A stretch of 64,000 bases of DNA from Euphorbia lathyris (GCF_963576675.1 NC_088913.1:27111001-27175000); one strand, 5' to 3'; positions 31,222 through 42,280 are shown, counted from the first letter of the stretch. Notes: generated from the sequence alone by a model not told the origin. Translations and numbers: made by a program.

Positions 31222-32871
31222 ATGTCTTACAACGAAAGTTATTTCTCTCCAACCCTCAAATCCTCTAACCAGGCTGGTCCTTCAACTAGCCTAATGAGAA
31301 AAATGATTAAAGTACACTCTTGGGCTAAGAATCAAGAGGTATTAAGAAGTCGATTCTTCCACCCTGACTTCATCTCTTCAGAGACTCCATTCTGTGAATG
31401 GATCAAAAACAACAAATGGACATGTCTCTTCTCTCTGTCCGGGCAAACCTATCCTACAATAGTAAGAGAGTTCTACTCCAACCTGCATGTTGATGCAGAT
31501 TACTCTAACTATCTGGAGACCACAGTCAAGGGTCAAAAGATAGTGATAACCCCTGAATATCTAGCTACATTGCTAGAGATACCAAATACAGGGATCCAGT
31601 TCAGAACCACAAAGGAGCCGATACCGAAAGCCATCACAGAGAAGATGAAGGGATTCTGTAAACCTAGAAACTACAAGGGAGAAGTACCCAGCACCTGCAT
31701 GGGCAAAAATCAGAAGATGGCCCACTTCTTGTTGACCAACTTTATCTTCCCTAAACTCAGCTCTCCCTCATCTGCCTCTAATTTTGAACAATGTTTCATC
31801 TGGCATATGCTGACCAGCACTCCTTTCAACATGCCTGTATTTTTGGTCGGAGCTTTCCAAAGAAGAGGAAGGAAGCTCCGTTTAGGTTCTCTCATCACCA
31901 GGATAATACAAGACAAGAACATAGAGACTGTTGGTGAAATAAGTTCAACGGGAACTGCTATCACTGCACGTCTGCTGAATGGACTCTCACATAGCCAACC
32001 TCTTAGAGGATATGATGAAAATGCCACTCCTGAGGAGGAGAATCTTATGGCTGAGGATAAGCAACCCATTGGAGAAATGGAAAATCTGGCTAACCTGGAT
32101 GCCATTATAAATGATGTTATGGCTGAAGCCGCTCACACTGCTGAGGGTACAGAACCAATCAATGAACCTCCAACTGAGAATCCGTCCACTATACCATCTG
32201 AGGTTGCTGAAGCTGAGAAGAAGAAGAAAAAGGGAGCATGCTCGAAGGATATTCATACTGTCCCGAGAAAGATAAGGCTCATAGAAAGCAACAAGAGGAA
32301 AGCTGATCAAGACCTAGCAGAGTCAGCTGAGAAGAAGCTACGAACAGCTGAAGAACCTGTTCTTGAGGGCCATGTTGCTCAAGAGGGGTCTCCACAAAAT
32401 CAAGCCTCTGTTCCTCCCGTAGAGAAACAAGCCAAGACCCCTGTAAGTCCAAAAGAAGCTCCACTCCCACCTCAAACTCAAAGCAATTCAGCACCTGAGG
32501 TCAACACGCCTCGTAGTCCTGTCACTACACAAGGCCCTCAGTGTGAACCCACTTCTGCCAAATATGCACACCTTGGTGCCACTGAGTCAGGTCGGCGTGT
32601 CATCGCCTCAGCAAGCACTCTGCTTCAAGAACAAGCACCTACTCCATCGACTCCTGCTCAGTCCTCTCATCCACCTGTCACTCACCATATTCTGCGTGAA
32701 ATCCATGAATTAATCAATCACTTCTCCTCTGTCCAGACGCAGCAACCCACACACGCTCACATGACCAGAATGACTGAACTCATACTGGCTATGGTCAGTC
32801 ATATGAATTCCTTGGAGGGTCAAATACGTGTGCTGCAGGATCAGGCCAAATCTCCTGCCCCTACCGATTAA
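31222..32871 (+). CDS. Third ORF of the SIRE element (envelope-position protein)
   Basis: 549 codons, fully open, in the place where SIRE-lineage elements carry an 'envelope-like' ORF. Residues ~20-230 form a compact domain (HPDFISSETPFCEWIKNN, YPTIVREFYSNLHVDADYS, GQKIVITPEYLATLLEIPN, FLLTNFIFPKLS) like the 'putative plant transposon protein' domain found in several retroelement ORFs. Residues ~330-365 are lysine-rich and may be a nuclear-type signal. Residues ~370-490 are a proline/glutamine-rich linker. The last ~60 residues are predicted by eye to form a helix or coiled coil (MVSHMNSLEGQIRVLQDQ). I see no signal peptide, no convincing membrane span and no furin-like site, so a true envelope role is not supported by the sequence. 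It is the only intact ORF here besides gag. Confidence 0.75.
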   Translation: MSYNESYFSPTLKSSNQAGPSTSLMRKMIKVHSWAKNQEVLRSRFFHPDFISSETPFCEWIKNNKWTCLFSLSGQTYPTIVREFYSNLHVDADYSNYLETTVKGQKIVITPEYLATLLEIPNTGIQFRTTKEPIPKAITEKMKGFCKPRNYKGEVPSTCMGKNQKMAHFLLTNFIFPKLSSPSSASNFEQCFIWHMLTSTPFNMPVFLVGAFQRRGRKLRLGSLITRIIQDKNIETVGEISSTGTAITARLLNGLSHSQPLRGYDENATPEEENLMAEDKQPIGEMENLANLDAIINDVMAEAAHTAEGTEPINEPPTENPSTIPSEVAEAEKKKKKGACSKDIHTVPRKIRLIESNKRKADQDLAESAEKKLRTAEEPVLEGHVAQEGSPQNQASVPPVEKQAKTPVSPKEAPLPPQTQSNSAPEVNTPRSPVTTQGPQCEPTSAKYAHLGATESGRRVIASASTLLQEQAPTPSTPAQSSHPPVTHHILREIHELINHFSSVQTQQPTHAHMTRMTELILAMVSHMNSLEGQIRVLQDQAKSPAPTD

Positions 32872-33431
32872 TTTGCCTACTGCTGATGCTGGCAAAACGG
32901 GGGAGAAAAGTGGCAACTAAGGAGAAGGAACTCTAGAGTGTTAGAGAAACTAGAGTGTTAAGTGTTAGAAGTTAGGAAGAAGAACTTTATCTTGTTTTGT
33001 TTTGTAATGTTTGTTTTTGTTTTATGCCTAACCTACCTAACTTCTGTTACTCCTGAAATACTTGCATTCATATTTTAACTGTTGATTATTCATCCTTTAA
33101 ATGCCAAGTATTATATAAATGCATGCTGCATATAGATGTTTGAACTTGTCAAATATAAACCATTGAACAAATGATTTGCTCAGCGCGCTCTGTCACTATA
33201 CATTACTTTCGCTGAATTCTGAGTAAAATAGAATATGACCCATAAGCTGACCTATAACTGAAAACTGATCTTAGGCTTATTCAGCCAAACCTTAGAATGT
33301 TTAGAATAAAACTAAGTCAGTAGTTCTATCCTTACGGGGGAGTTCACTTAATTAAAAAGGTCAACTATCATGGGGGAGCTCATACTGAGTTCCTTGCTGA
33401 TTAGTTTTGCCAACATCAAAATGGGGGAGTT
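32872..33431 (+). other. 3' untranslated region and polypurine tracts of the SIRE element
   Basis: After the third ORF lie ~560 bp without an ORF. Three G-runs of the form GGGGGAG occur (near 33336, 33374 and 33423). The last, AATGGGGGAGTT, abuts the 3' LTR and is the likely primer for plus-strand DNA synthesis. Confidence 0.75.
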
Positions 33432-34787
33432 TGTTGAAACACCTTTCCACAGGATTTTGATTTGACAAAATTAATTAAGTGAAAGTAAATATTCTATGAC
33501 ACACTAAGTTTAAATGCTTTGATTTAGTGTTACTAATGTGTTTGTTCAATGTTGAGTTTATAATTTATCATAAGACATAAAGATCATAAGGCTCAAGCCC
33601 TATATGGAAATCAAGGCCCAAGTCAAACAAGCCAAAGATCACTCAGCCCGCGTATCTCCAAAACGTCGTCGTTAAAGTGATGAAACGCATGCTGAGTAAA
33701 GAAGGATCGAGAAGATCCACGTAGACAACTTCGGTATGAAGCTGCTGAGCTGTCTCGATAAAACGTGCAAGACAGCTACTGACCATAAGACAGCTTCCAG
33801 ACAAAGTATTTCCTCATTAGGTAAAGGTCAGAAGACACAACAAGCTGTCTGGTTGACATTATCCAAAATGGTGGAACATACTGACTCACTGACCGAAGAA
33901 CAGAAGACGCTGGAATCTGATTGGCTAACGAGAACTGCTGGCAGACTCAGTGAAAGCGACCTGTAGCCGTTTCTCTCCAACGGTTATTTCGAAATTCGAA
34001 ATAACCAGAAGCTCTCACAGCTCTCTATAAATAGTCCATTCAGAATCCACATTCTGCAGAGAACTTTGAGCAAGAGCCGCTACGCTGACCAAACGTATAC
34101 AAAAGTTCTCCATCAAAAGCAAAGCAAAGTTCTTACACTACAAAGTCTATTCATTTATGTAAAAGTCTAGAGTGATTGTTTTTCAATCATCTAAGGTGTT
34201 CTAGCAATTGTTGTTTAGGACAAAATCTTTATCATTTCTAGAAGTAGAAAGGAGAGGCTGGGTACTCGGTTTTAAGTACTCAGCGGAGAGATTAGGATTG
34301 AGTAGAAGTATAGAGGAAGGTACTCTTGTCATACTCAATTGCTGATATTGTAAAAGGTTTGAGGCTCTACCTTTAAAGAGCTCAGTAGAGGATTTGAAAT
34401 CTCGGAGGTGTTCCGGGGACAGGACGTAGGCTTAGAAGAAGCCGAACCTGGATAAATCTACTGAGTGAAGTATTTCTAAACCTTAACTCCTTATTCATAT
34501 TGCTAGCTTAAAACAAACTAAAACTGACCAAGTAAAAGAGGTCAAGCTGAGTTGTGCGCTACCAACGAGAAGGTTCAGGAATAGACTCTAAGTGCTATTT
34601 CCTGACCTAAGCAACGAAGCTGTCCTAGTCACTAGTTGACTAAGCCAGTGTCTTGCTGAGTGGTAAGCGCCGCTGTTAGATAAACTTTTCTTGAAGAAAA
34701 GAAATCTGCCCAACTTATTTTAAAAAAGGTAAAATAGTTCCTAACCCCCCCTTGGAACTATATTTGCAACCTTACAAGGGACCAACA
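33432..34787 (+). repeat. 3' LTR of the SIRE element
   Basis: Pairs with 24442-25798. Differences include c/t near 33669, g/a near 34158 and one less C in the C-run near 34745. Both LTRs contain an open 76-codon stretch upstream of the TATA box with no recognisable product. Confidence 0.95.
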
Positions 34788-34792
34788 TTCAT

Positions 34793-35660
34793 AACATAAG
34801 TTGAATCAGAATCAATCCATAAACAATGCCAACCTTTCTCCCACGTAATAACCGCCCGAAGTTCTGCCAAATGTGCAAACGAAAGCGGTATAGAGAAAGC
34901 GAAACAGCGTCGGGCAAAGCCCCTAGCTGTGCGAAAAATACCCATTCACCCGACGGACCAGGTGTGCCTAAAGATGACCTGTCAGTGTTCACCTTCAACC
35001 AGTTGCGAGGTAGAGCTTTCCAACGAACCATAAATAAATTCGGAGTCGGGGGAGGCCTAGGATCAAGCCGAAGATGACCAAGAATTTCTGCATCCGAGCG
35101 AGAGGGACATGTGCCGATGTCGTTGGCTTCACGAATGAACGTTTGTAAAATGATAATAAATCTTTGAATTGAAGGGGGCAGAGTTAAATATTGCCTTATT
35201 TCGAGTTCGCCAAATTAACCAGCAACAGGTGGTAACCGTGCAACGCCAAAGATCATTAACCTGAGTACCCAACCTGCAATTATATAGATTGTTAACAGGT
35301 TTGTATGAAATAGTCTTTCGATTTCCTTCTAGAGAGCAGAGGAAAATTGGCAGTTCAAGAAAAGATGTGAACGATTCTCAGTAGCCGTAAGGCAAAGAGC
35401 AGAATGGGAAACTAACGACCACCCGCGGTGCTGAAGACGATCATGCGTCGGCATCCTATCATAGATAATACGCCAGCAGAGAGCCGAGGTAGAGGGCGGG
35501 ATATGTTTCCCCCAAATGAAACGAACCCAAGGAGGCTAGACGTTCGTGCCAAACAGATTAGAATAATAACCCTTGACAGAGAACTCCCCCTTTGGATGTG
35601 GTTTCCAAACACAAACATCAAACTCTTCCCAACCGCGACAGATCCCCTCAAAACGGGATT
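34793..35660 (-). pseudogene. LINE ORF2 fragment: zinc-binding RT domain and start of RNase H
   Basis: On the minus strand the rightmost part gives pieces of the zf-RVT domain (from ~35640 leftward, in shifting frames, e.g. around the Trp/Arg-rich 'WGK..IPP' segment). Next comes the RNase H start WKALPRNWLKVNTDRSSLGT, continuing to WIDSDSTYVM at the SIRE insertion. The remainder is at 23994-24441. The 5' end is truncated near 35660, normal for LINEs. There are several frameshifts. Confidence 0.75.
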
Positions 35661-36277
35661 GAATCTCAGTAATCACACATCAGTAACACATTAAAACACA
35701 TATGCATAATCTAATCACACATAAATAACACATCAAAAATACATGTATATACGTGAAACAAAATTGAAAAAACTGAAAAATCAGCTTGTGTTATGCGTGT
35801 GTTTAACACCCAAATATTTTATTGAATTTAAAAGCATTTAATGATTATTTAAAAAACACAATCATTTCCCTTTGAACGAACTGATACACAATTGTGCAGA
35901 ATATAGTAACAAAATCTTTATGTTTTCTAATGACGTTTTAAATTAATTTAATTTCTCATTGTTAAGTTTTCAAATTGTAGCATTTACTACGTTAAAGATA
36001 AAATAGCTCTTAATTGATAAGATTAGAGGTATTTTTGTTAATAATTCAATCGTATGGAAAGGGCAGAAGGTATAGGACAGTAGTGTCTACATATATACCT
36101 CGATGACCACGTGAATTTGGTCATTCACCATTAGATTTTGGGCGATTAAAATCTTAAGATGAAGATTCAAACCATTCTAAGGCTTAGATTTAATCAATTT
36201 AAATCTAACGGTAAATGATCAAATTAAACGTGATTATGCGAACAATACTAAAATCTTGGATCAAGTGAAGAACAAAG
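35661..36277. other. Intergenic, with a short MITE at about 36105-36240
   Basis: The part 36105-36240 has inverted ends: 'cacgtgaatttggtcattca' on the left and its diverged inverse 'tgatcaaattaaacgtg' on the right, ~30 bp each. A related sequence is at 41885-42000 and a scrap at 48965-49010. The rest is AT-rich without ORFs. Confidence 0.5.
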
Positions 36278-36445
36278 TGATAAGATAATATTAACTGTAT
36301 AGATAAGATTATTTTATTTTTGAATTAGTCTCAGATTTCCCAGATTTTGTAATCTCTCAATATTTTCTGTTGTAACCTCTTATCCCTTTTTATTTATATT
36401 ACACGGTTCTATCAATAAGAAATATACAGAGATTGAAACTCTTCA
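36278..36445 (+). repeat. 5' LTR of the Ale-type Copia
   Basis: 168 bp, TG..CA. The TATA-like 'tttatattacac' near 36393 is a weak promoter candidate. Four differences from the 3' LTR. Confidence 0.95.
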
Positions 36446-36562
36446 TGGTATCAGAGCCCTAGTGGTCTCACAACTCTGTCTCTCTCTAAAATCATCTATC
36501 ACTATAATCGTTTGTGCTTCAGTTTTTTTTCCCCCTTTCTCTGTGTTTGAGTTTCTCAGATT

Positions 36563-39500
36563 ATGGCTACCGCTTGCAATCAAGGCACCCAAAATTCCAC
36601 ATCTTCCTCTTCCGCTGCCCACGCTATTCCTGCCCTCAATTTGTCAACCCAATTATCTCACAAACTCACACCCAATAACTTCCTCCCATGGAAAACCCAA
36701 ATTATTTCGATTCTCTACAGCTATAATCTCGAAGATCACATCGATGCTTCAATTTCCCCACCACCTGAAAAATTAGCAAATGGAGAATGCAATCCTATTT
36801 TTCGCGATTGGAAGCGTCGTGATCAGATGGTCATTAGTTGGATCATATCTTCCCTCTCTGAGGGTGTATTGCCTCAATTGGTTGGTGCTACAACTGCCAG
36901 TGCTGCCTGGCAAAAGCTTATCAAAGCTTATTCCGCTGGCTCCCGGTCTCAGATACGAGATCTAAAACATCGACTCCATAACTTACGTAGGGAGAATGAA
37001 AGTATCTCTACCTATGTTCAAAATGCCAAACTTATAAATGATCAACTCGCTTCCCTTGGTCACTCAGTTTCTGATGAAGATTTGGTTGAAGCTGTTATTG
37101 ATGGCCTTGGGCCTGCTTACAGACCATTTGTTCGTGCTTTGGAGGCACGGTTAGAAATTATTTCTTATGATGATCTTGTTGGATTATTGCTCAGTGAGGA
37201 GCGTCAATTAGCAAGGGAGCATGATTCTGTGTCTTTTACACCATCTGTGAATTTTTCTTCTAGAGGCTCTATCCGTGGTCGAGGACGTGGCCGAAGTGGT
37301 TATACCAGCTTCTCTTCTCGTCCTAATGAGTCTGTTTCTGCGCCGCTAGATGTGGGAACATTGACTTGTCATAATTGCAGGGGGGCGGGTCATATCTCCA
37401 GACAGTGCCCCTCTCCCAGATTCAACCGCAACATTCGCAAAAATATTAAACCTTCCTCAAATCTCGCCACAACAACAAACTCATCAAACACGGATTGGCT
37501 TGTTGATTCAGGAGCAACTCATCACCTAACTGCAGATCTTGGAAATTTACATGTTCACAGTGAATATGATGGACCAGAACAAGTTACTGTAGGTAATGGT
37601 CAAACAATTCCCATATCTCATGTTGGTAATTCAAAGTTCATTGTTTCAAATTCCTCTCTTAAATTTAAAGATGTCCTTCACGTCCCTAATACTGTTAATA
37701 ATCTCTTGTCTGTTTCATCTCTAACTAGATCAAATCCTATTTCTGTGGAATTTTTTGCTGACTATTTTATTTTGAAGGATTTGAGGACCAAGCAGGAACT
37801 TCAACGAGGAACAATTAGGGATGGCCTCTACACCATGTCTCTACCACCAAGTGCTCCACATTGTGTTCAAGCCTTTAATATTTCATTACCGTTGTGGCAT
37901 GCCCGTCTTGGACATGCTAATTTTCCTGTTGTTCGCAAAACTTTATCTATGAATAATATTTCCTTTGATAAGGAGAATAAAAGTTCCATGTTGTGTGAAC
38001 CTTGCTGTGTTTCCAAAATGCATAAATTGCCCTTTCCTATCTCAAATTTTATTGCTAATGGTCCATTAGATTTGATTTGCTCGGATGTATGGGGTCCTGC
38101 ACCCATTACCTCATTTGATAATTGCCGCTATTATGTCCTTTTCTACGATCATTTTAGCAAATTCACTTGGTTATACTTTATTCGCTTCAAATCCGAAGTG
38201 TTGAGCGTGTTTATTAAATTTCGGGCCCTCGTTGAAAATCACTTTAATAGAAAAATAAAATCATTCCAAGCTGATTGGGGTGGTGAATTTCAAGCATTAA
38301 CCCGTTATTTAGCAGAACATGGTATAAACCAACGAGTCTCTTGTCCCTATACACCCGAACAAAACGGATGTGCCGAACGCAAACATCGTCATGTTGTTGA
38401 AAGTGGACTATCTCTATTAACACATGCTAAATTGCCTCTCAAATTTTGGACATATGCTTTTGATTGTGCCGTATACGTCAATAATCGGTTACATGTTCCT
38501 TTATTGAATAATTTTTCCTCTTATGAAAAATTGTTTGGAGTCCGTCCTGATTATAATTTATTACGTGTCTTTGGTTGTCGTTGCTATCCATGGTTGCGTC
38601 CATATAGTCCTTCCAAATTGCATCCTCGTTCTACCAAATGCATTTTTTTGGGTTATAGCAATATTCACAAAGGTTATCGTTGTTTTGATTACAGCAATAA
38701 CAAAATTTATATCTCACGTCACGTTCTATTTGATGAGCAGGTGTTTCCCTATCCGGAGTTAGCTAATGAGTTTCTCTCTGAATCAACAAGCAATCCGAAC
38801 AATCCAGGTTTTGTACATCCTCAATTTCCCAATCATGTCTGTAAGCTTCGAAAAAGTTTATATGGTCTAAAGCAGGCTCCTGGCATGTGGCATCGTTCAC
38901 TTACCAAGGCTCTTTGTGAACTGGGCTTCTCTTGTTCAAAAGCAGATACATCACTATACTTTTTACAGGTCAAAGATGTTCGCCTATTTTGTCTGATATA
39001 TGTAGACGACATCTTGATTACTGGAACATCCAAGTTTGCAGTCTCTAAGCTCATCTGTCAGTTACAGTCTCGATTTCCAATCCGTGATATGGGCCGACTT
39101 TCATACTTTCTCGGACTTCAAGCAAAATGGACTTCTACAACTCTCACTTTAACGCAGCAGAAATACATCCAGGACTTGCTTCGAAAGTCCTCTATGCATG
39201 AATGTAAAGGCATATCTACTCCAGCTTGTTCTTCTGCCAAATTGAGTTTAGAAACTGGTGATCATTTTGATAACCCAACTCTGTATCGCAGTATAGTCGG
39301 CGGGTTACAGTATGTTACCTTAACTAGACCTGATGTTGCCAACTCAGTCAATAAAGTAAGCCAGTTCATGCACCATCCGACCACAGAACATTGGAAAGCG
39401 GTAAAAAGAATCTTACGGTATCTGCATTCCACTCCCAATCATGGATTACGTTTTGACAAAAGTAGTTCATGTGATATCACTGGTTATAGCGATTCAGATT

Positions 39501-39949
39501 GGGGTGGAGACCTCGATGATAGAAAATCAACAATAGGTTATGCAGTTTTTGTTGGTAATAATTTAGTCTCTTGGCGATCCCGTAAGCAACGTACGGTTTC
39601 TAGATCATCAACGGAAGCAGAATATCGTGCACTTGCTTCACTTGCCTCCGAGGTAACATGGCTCACTATGCTCATGAATGAAATTGGTTTCAACCCTTCT
39701 CGCAGTCCCATCATTTTCTGTGACAATTTGGGAGCCACCTACTTAACAGCAAATCCAATTTTTCATGACCGTTCCAAACATTTGGAACTTGACTTCCGTT
39801 TTGTTCGCGACAAGGTTGCTCACAAACAACTATGGGTCCGTTATATTTCAACTTTGGATCAAATTGCCGACATTCTTACTAAACCTCTTTCTAAAGCACG
39901 GTTTCAGCAGTTAAGAGACAAGTTAAAGATCCACCAACATTTAACTTGA
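36563..39949 (+). CDS. Gag-pol polyprotein of the Ale-type Copia, in-frame deletion in RT
   Basis: 1128 codons without a stop. Gag occupies residues ~1-270 (LTPNNFLPWKTQIISIL, then one knuckle CHNCRGAGHISRQC near 268). Protease is DSGATHHLT (~314). The integrase zinc finger is HARLGHANFPVV..CEPCC and the core is LICSDVWGPAP, FQADWGGEF, YTPEQNGCAERKHRH. The sequence then passes from the end of integrase (LFDEQVFPYPELANEFLSES) almost directly into PGFVHPQFPNHVCKLRKSL and YGLKQAPGMW. The RT fingers and the motif with the first catalytic aspartate (normally DVKNAFLHG-like) are gone. YVDDILITGT and a complete RNase H (DSDWGGDLDDRKSTIGYAVF, STEAEYRALA) remain. The RT should be inactive; gag, protease and integrase look intact. 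Confidence 0.9.
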   Translation: MATACNQGTQNSTSSSSAAHAIPALNLSTQLSHKLTPNNFLPWKTQIISILYSYNLEDHIDASISPPPEKLANGECNPIFRDWKRRDQMVISWIISSLSEGVLPQLVGATTASAAWQKLIKAYSAGSRSQIRDLKHRLHNLRRENESISTYVQNAKLINDQLASLGHSVSDEDLVEAVIDGLGPAYRPFVRALEARLEIISYDDLVGLLLSEERQLAREHDSVSFTPSVNFSSRGSIRGRGRGRSGYTSFSSRPNESVSAPLDVGTLTCHNCRGAGHISRQCPSPRFNRNIRKNIKPSSNLATTTNSSNTDWLVDSGATHHLTADLGNLHVHSEYDGPEQVTVGNGQTIPISHVGNSKFIVSNSSLKFKDVLHVPNTVNNLLSVSSLTRSNPISVEFFADYFILKDLRTKQELQRGTIRDGLYTMSLPPSAPHCVQAFNISLPLWHARLGHANFPVVRKTLSMNNISFDKENKSSMLCEPCCVSKMHKLPFPISNFIANGPLDLICSDVWGPAPITSFDNCRYYVLFYDHFSKFTWLYFIRFKSEVLSVFIKFRALVENHFNRKIKSFQADWGGEFQALTRYLAEHGINQRVSCPYTPEQNGCAERKHRHVVESGLSLLTHAKLPLKFWTYAFDCAVYVNNRLHVPLLNNFSSYEKLFGVRPDYNLLRVFGCRCYPWLRPYSPSKLHPRSTKCIFLGYSNIHKGYRCFDYSNNKIYISRHVLFDEQVFPYPELANEFLSESTSNPNNPGFVHPQFPNHVCKLRKSLYGLKQAPGMWHRSLTKALCELGFSCSKADTSLYFLQVKDVRLFCLIYVDDILITGTSKFAVSKLICQLQSRFPIRDMGRLSYFLGLQAKWTSTTLTLTQQKYIQDLLRKSSMHECKGISTPACSSAKLSLETGDHFDNPTLYRSIVGGLQYVTLTRPDVANSVNKVSQFMHHPTTEHWKAVKRILRYLHSTPNHGLRFDKSSSCDITGYSDSDWGGDLDDRKSTIGYAVFVGNNLVSWRSRKQRTVSRSSTEAEYRALASLASEVTWLTMLMNEIGFNPSRSPIIFCDNLGATYLTANPIFHDRSKHLELDFRFVRDKVAHKQLWVRYISTLDQIADILTKPLSKARFQQLRDKLKIHQHLT

Positions 39950-39956
39950 GGGGGGA

Positions 39957-40124
39957 TGATAAGATAATATTAACTGTATAGATAAGATTGTTTTATTTTT
40001 GAATTAGTCTCGGATTTCCCAGATTTTGTAATCTCTCAATATTTTCTGTTGTAACCTCTTATCCCTTTGTATTTATATTACACGGTTCTATCAATGAGAA
40101 ATATACAGAGATTGAAACTCTTCA
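39957..40124 (+). repeat. 3' LTR of the Ale-type Copia
   Basis: 168 bp, pairs with 36278-36445, followed by the TSD CAAAG. Confidence 0.95.
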
Positions 40125-40129
40125 CAAAG

Positions 40130-42280
40130 AAGCCTTAGCTAAGAAATGCTAAACTTGTGGTTGGCTGGTGGACAATAAAAAATTGGGATAGATTTAAAAC
40201 TTGCAATTGTTGTTAATCAGAAGAGTTTATTGTTATGAATGTAAAACTTGTTTATAGTTAATCTGGAATAATAATTGTCCAGAGTCACATGGATGAATTT
40301 GACAAAACAAAAAACAAAGTGAAGAACAAGATCCGACAAAAGAAGAAGAACAAGATCTGACCATAAAAGCAGCAGAGAAACCTTTCAAGATGGATAAGGT
40401 CACCCATTTCCCAATTACAATGGAGCCCTCTTTCTATTATAAAGATTTTTGTTCTTCTTGACTTCTGGGCTCAATTATGCCCATAATCGCTAACATTAGG
40501 GTTGTCAAAAACCCCTTCTTAGTCACAGACTATTCCACCTCAACTCGAATTCGGGATCAGCTCCAATACTAAGGAATCTGAATCTGAGCTTCTTTAAATT
40601 TGACTAGAAAGCTGCTAAAAATTATCAATTATTTATTATATATGTTTCACTAAATTTTTATTTTATATATAATTATATAATTTATTTTATTTGTTTTTCA
40701 TTACAATTCACATACGATTTAATCCGTTAAAAAAATGACATAAAAAAGCTTTGGATCTTTAACTAGAAAATTAGGTTTTAATGAAAAAATTTAATATATA
40801 TTTCGTTGTTTAATTGTTTTTTTTTTATAAATTTGTGTTCTCCAATAACGCGTAGCATTTACTATTGTTGAATGCTGGCCATAACATGTGATTGTTTTTT
40901 TAAATATTTTCAATGCATATATGCAGTATTGTTATAAAGTTATTTTTTTTGTCTTCTATACTAACATGTATGATGAATTTGGTTAAAACTCATTAAAAGC
41001 TTGATAAAGGCTAGGCTCGATAAAAGCCCAATCAAATTCGGTCAAAGCTCGTCCAAAACTCGGTTTAAAAGGGCTCGACTCGATATATTAATGAGCCAAT
41101 ACCGAGGTTCAGGCTCAACTGAGCTCGTTTATACCCCTAGCTAACATTATATATTCACTTTAGTTTTTTTAGTTTTCATATCATTTAGATGTTATGTGGT
41201 TATAAGAAAAAAAGATTTTTTATTGAAATAAAGTTTCAAAAATGATGATTTTAAAAATAAAAAATACGATTTCATGGTGAATGAGGCTCTAAATAACTTT
41301 AGTTCTTAAACTTATCAATTTTGAACCTTCAATGACCATTAAAAACTGTTTACTTTTGTAATCTGTTATAATATCAGTAAAGAGCAAAGTTTGAGTGATT
41401 TTTATATAGTAAAGACAAAGTTGAAAGACCATATATATAATTTACCCAAGGATAATGGTAAGAAACACTGTTAATAAATTTGGAGAAGTGAAAATATAAT
41501 TTGATTCTTTTGAGTCATGCTTGTATCTCTATTAGATGAAAGAAAAAGAAGAAGTATAAGCAAAATATAAAGAATAAAACTTCACATAAGTAAAGGTTAA
41601 AGCCAATACAAGATCCACGAAGAAATGAAAACGACTACAAAGAGCAAAGAAAACCATAAAAGATATAAAAAACATCAAACAACAATATAACATATACTTC
41701 TCGTAACTTCAAATCTGTACAAAAGCATTTGCAATCCAAAATTTCATCATTTAGGCCATTCCAAACATTCGGATCTGAGTCATTTTTTTGTTGCAACTAC
41801 GCAGATTTATTGATCCACAGATAAGATAAACCGTTTCCGCTCTTGCTAAATCCGGAAAGGTATAAACGACGGAATAATAGAGAGCAACAGTCTTGATCAA
41901 ATGCACCTTAATGAGCATGTAGAATTTGCTCATTCACCGTTAGATCTAGGCTTATTAGAATCCTAAGGTGGAGATTCAAAGCATCCCGAGGCTTAGAATT
42001 AATACAATTCAGACAGATACAATTCAAACAGATAAAGAAGATCAAATAAAATATATGATACAAATAAAAAAATGGCAAAAAGCATTATAGGGCCTTTAAT
42101 CTTTCATTTTTTTTGGTTCATTAAGCCTTGATCTTTTATTTTCATGCATTAAACCCCTGATCATTTATTTCTGGTCTCATTAAACCCTTTATGACCAAAT
42201 TAGTAAGTTATAGACATTTAGTTCTCTTAAAATTACGTTATTAACTTCATCTATATTTGAAATTATTAAAAAATATATTG
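40130..42280. other. Intergenic stretch with repeat scraps
   Basis: No gene seen. The part 41885-42000 is a partial copy of the MITE at 36105-36240 ('gagcatgtagaatttgctca', 'ccgttagatcta'). The part 41390-41455 ends 'ataatttaccca', resembling the TIR family at 836-1294. The part 42100-42200 has 'cattaaacccctgatcattt'-type phrases typical of short TIR elements, without a clear partner. Confidence 0.45.

Larger units (their letters stand above)
24442..34787 (+). mobile_element. Complete SIRE-type Ty1/Copia retrotransposon, 10.35 kb
   Basis: Two LTRs of ~1.36 kb (24442-25798 and 33432-34787) flank PBS, gag, pol, a third ORF and a polypurine tract. The 5-bp target duplication TTCAT is perfect (24437-24441 and 34788-34792). 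The LTRs differ by only about a dozen substitutions plus small indels by eye, so the insertion is recent. The large size, Met-tRNA PBS, three-knuckle gag and extra ORF after pol fit the SIRE/Maximus lineage. The coding region carries several disabling changes, so this copy could move only with help in trans. It sits in the RNase H of a minus-strand LINE. Confidence 0.92.
36278..40124 (+). mobile_element. Ale-type Ty1/Copia element, 3.85 kb, short LTRs
   Basis: Identical-length 168-bp LTRs (36278-36445 and 39957-40124, TGATAAGATA .. AACTCTTCA) differ at four positions. The TSD CAAAG is perfect (36273-36277 and 40125-40129). PBS TGGTATCAGAGC is at 36446 and a polypurine tract GAGGGGGGA precedes the 3' LTR. 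One uninterrupted gag-pol ORF fills the interior, but the element is about 1 kb shorter than usual because the front of reverse transcriptase is missing. It is a non-autonomous deletion derivative. Confidence 0.93.

Noticed and set aside
31222..32871. True retroviral-type envelope protein
   Set aside because: No signal peptide, no clear membrane anchor, no cleavage site; only the position resembles env.
36462..36776. Separate 104-codon ORF at the start of the Ale element
   Set aside because: Out of frame with and overlapped by the 1128-codon gag-pol ORF.
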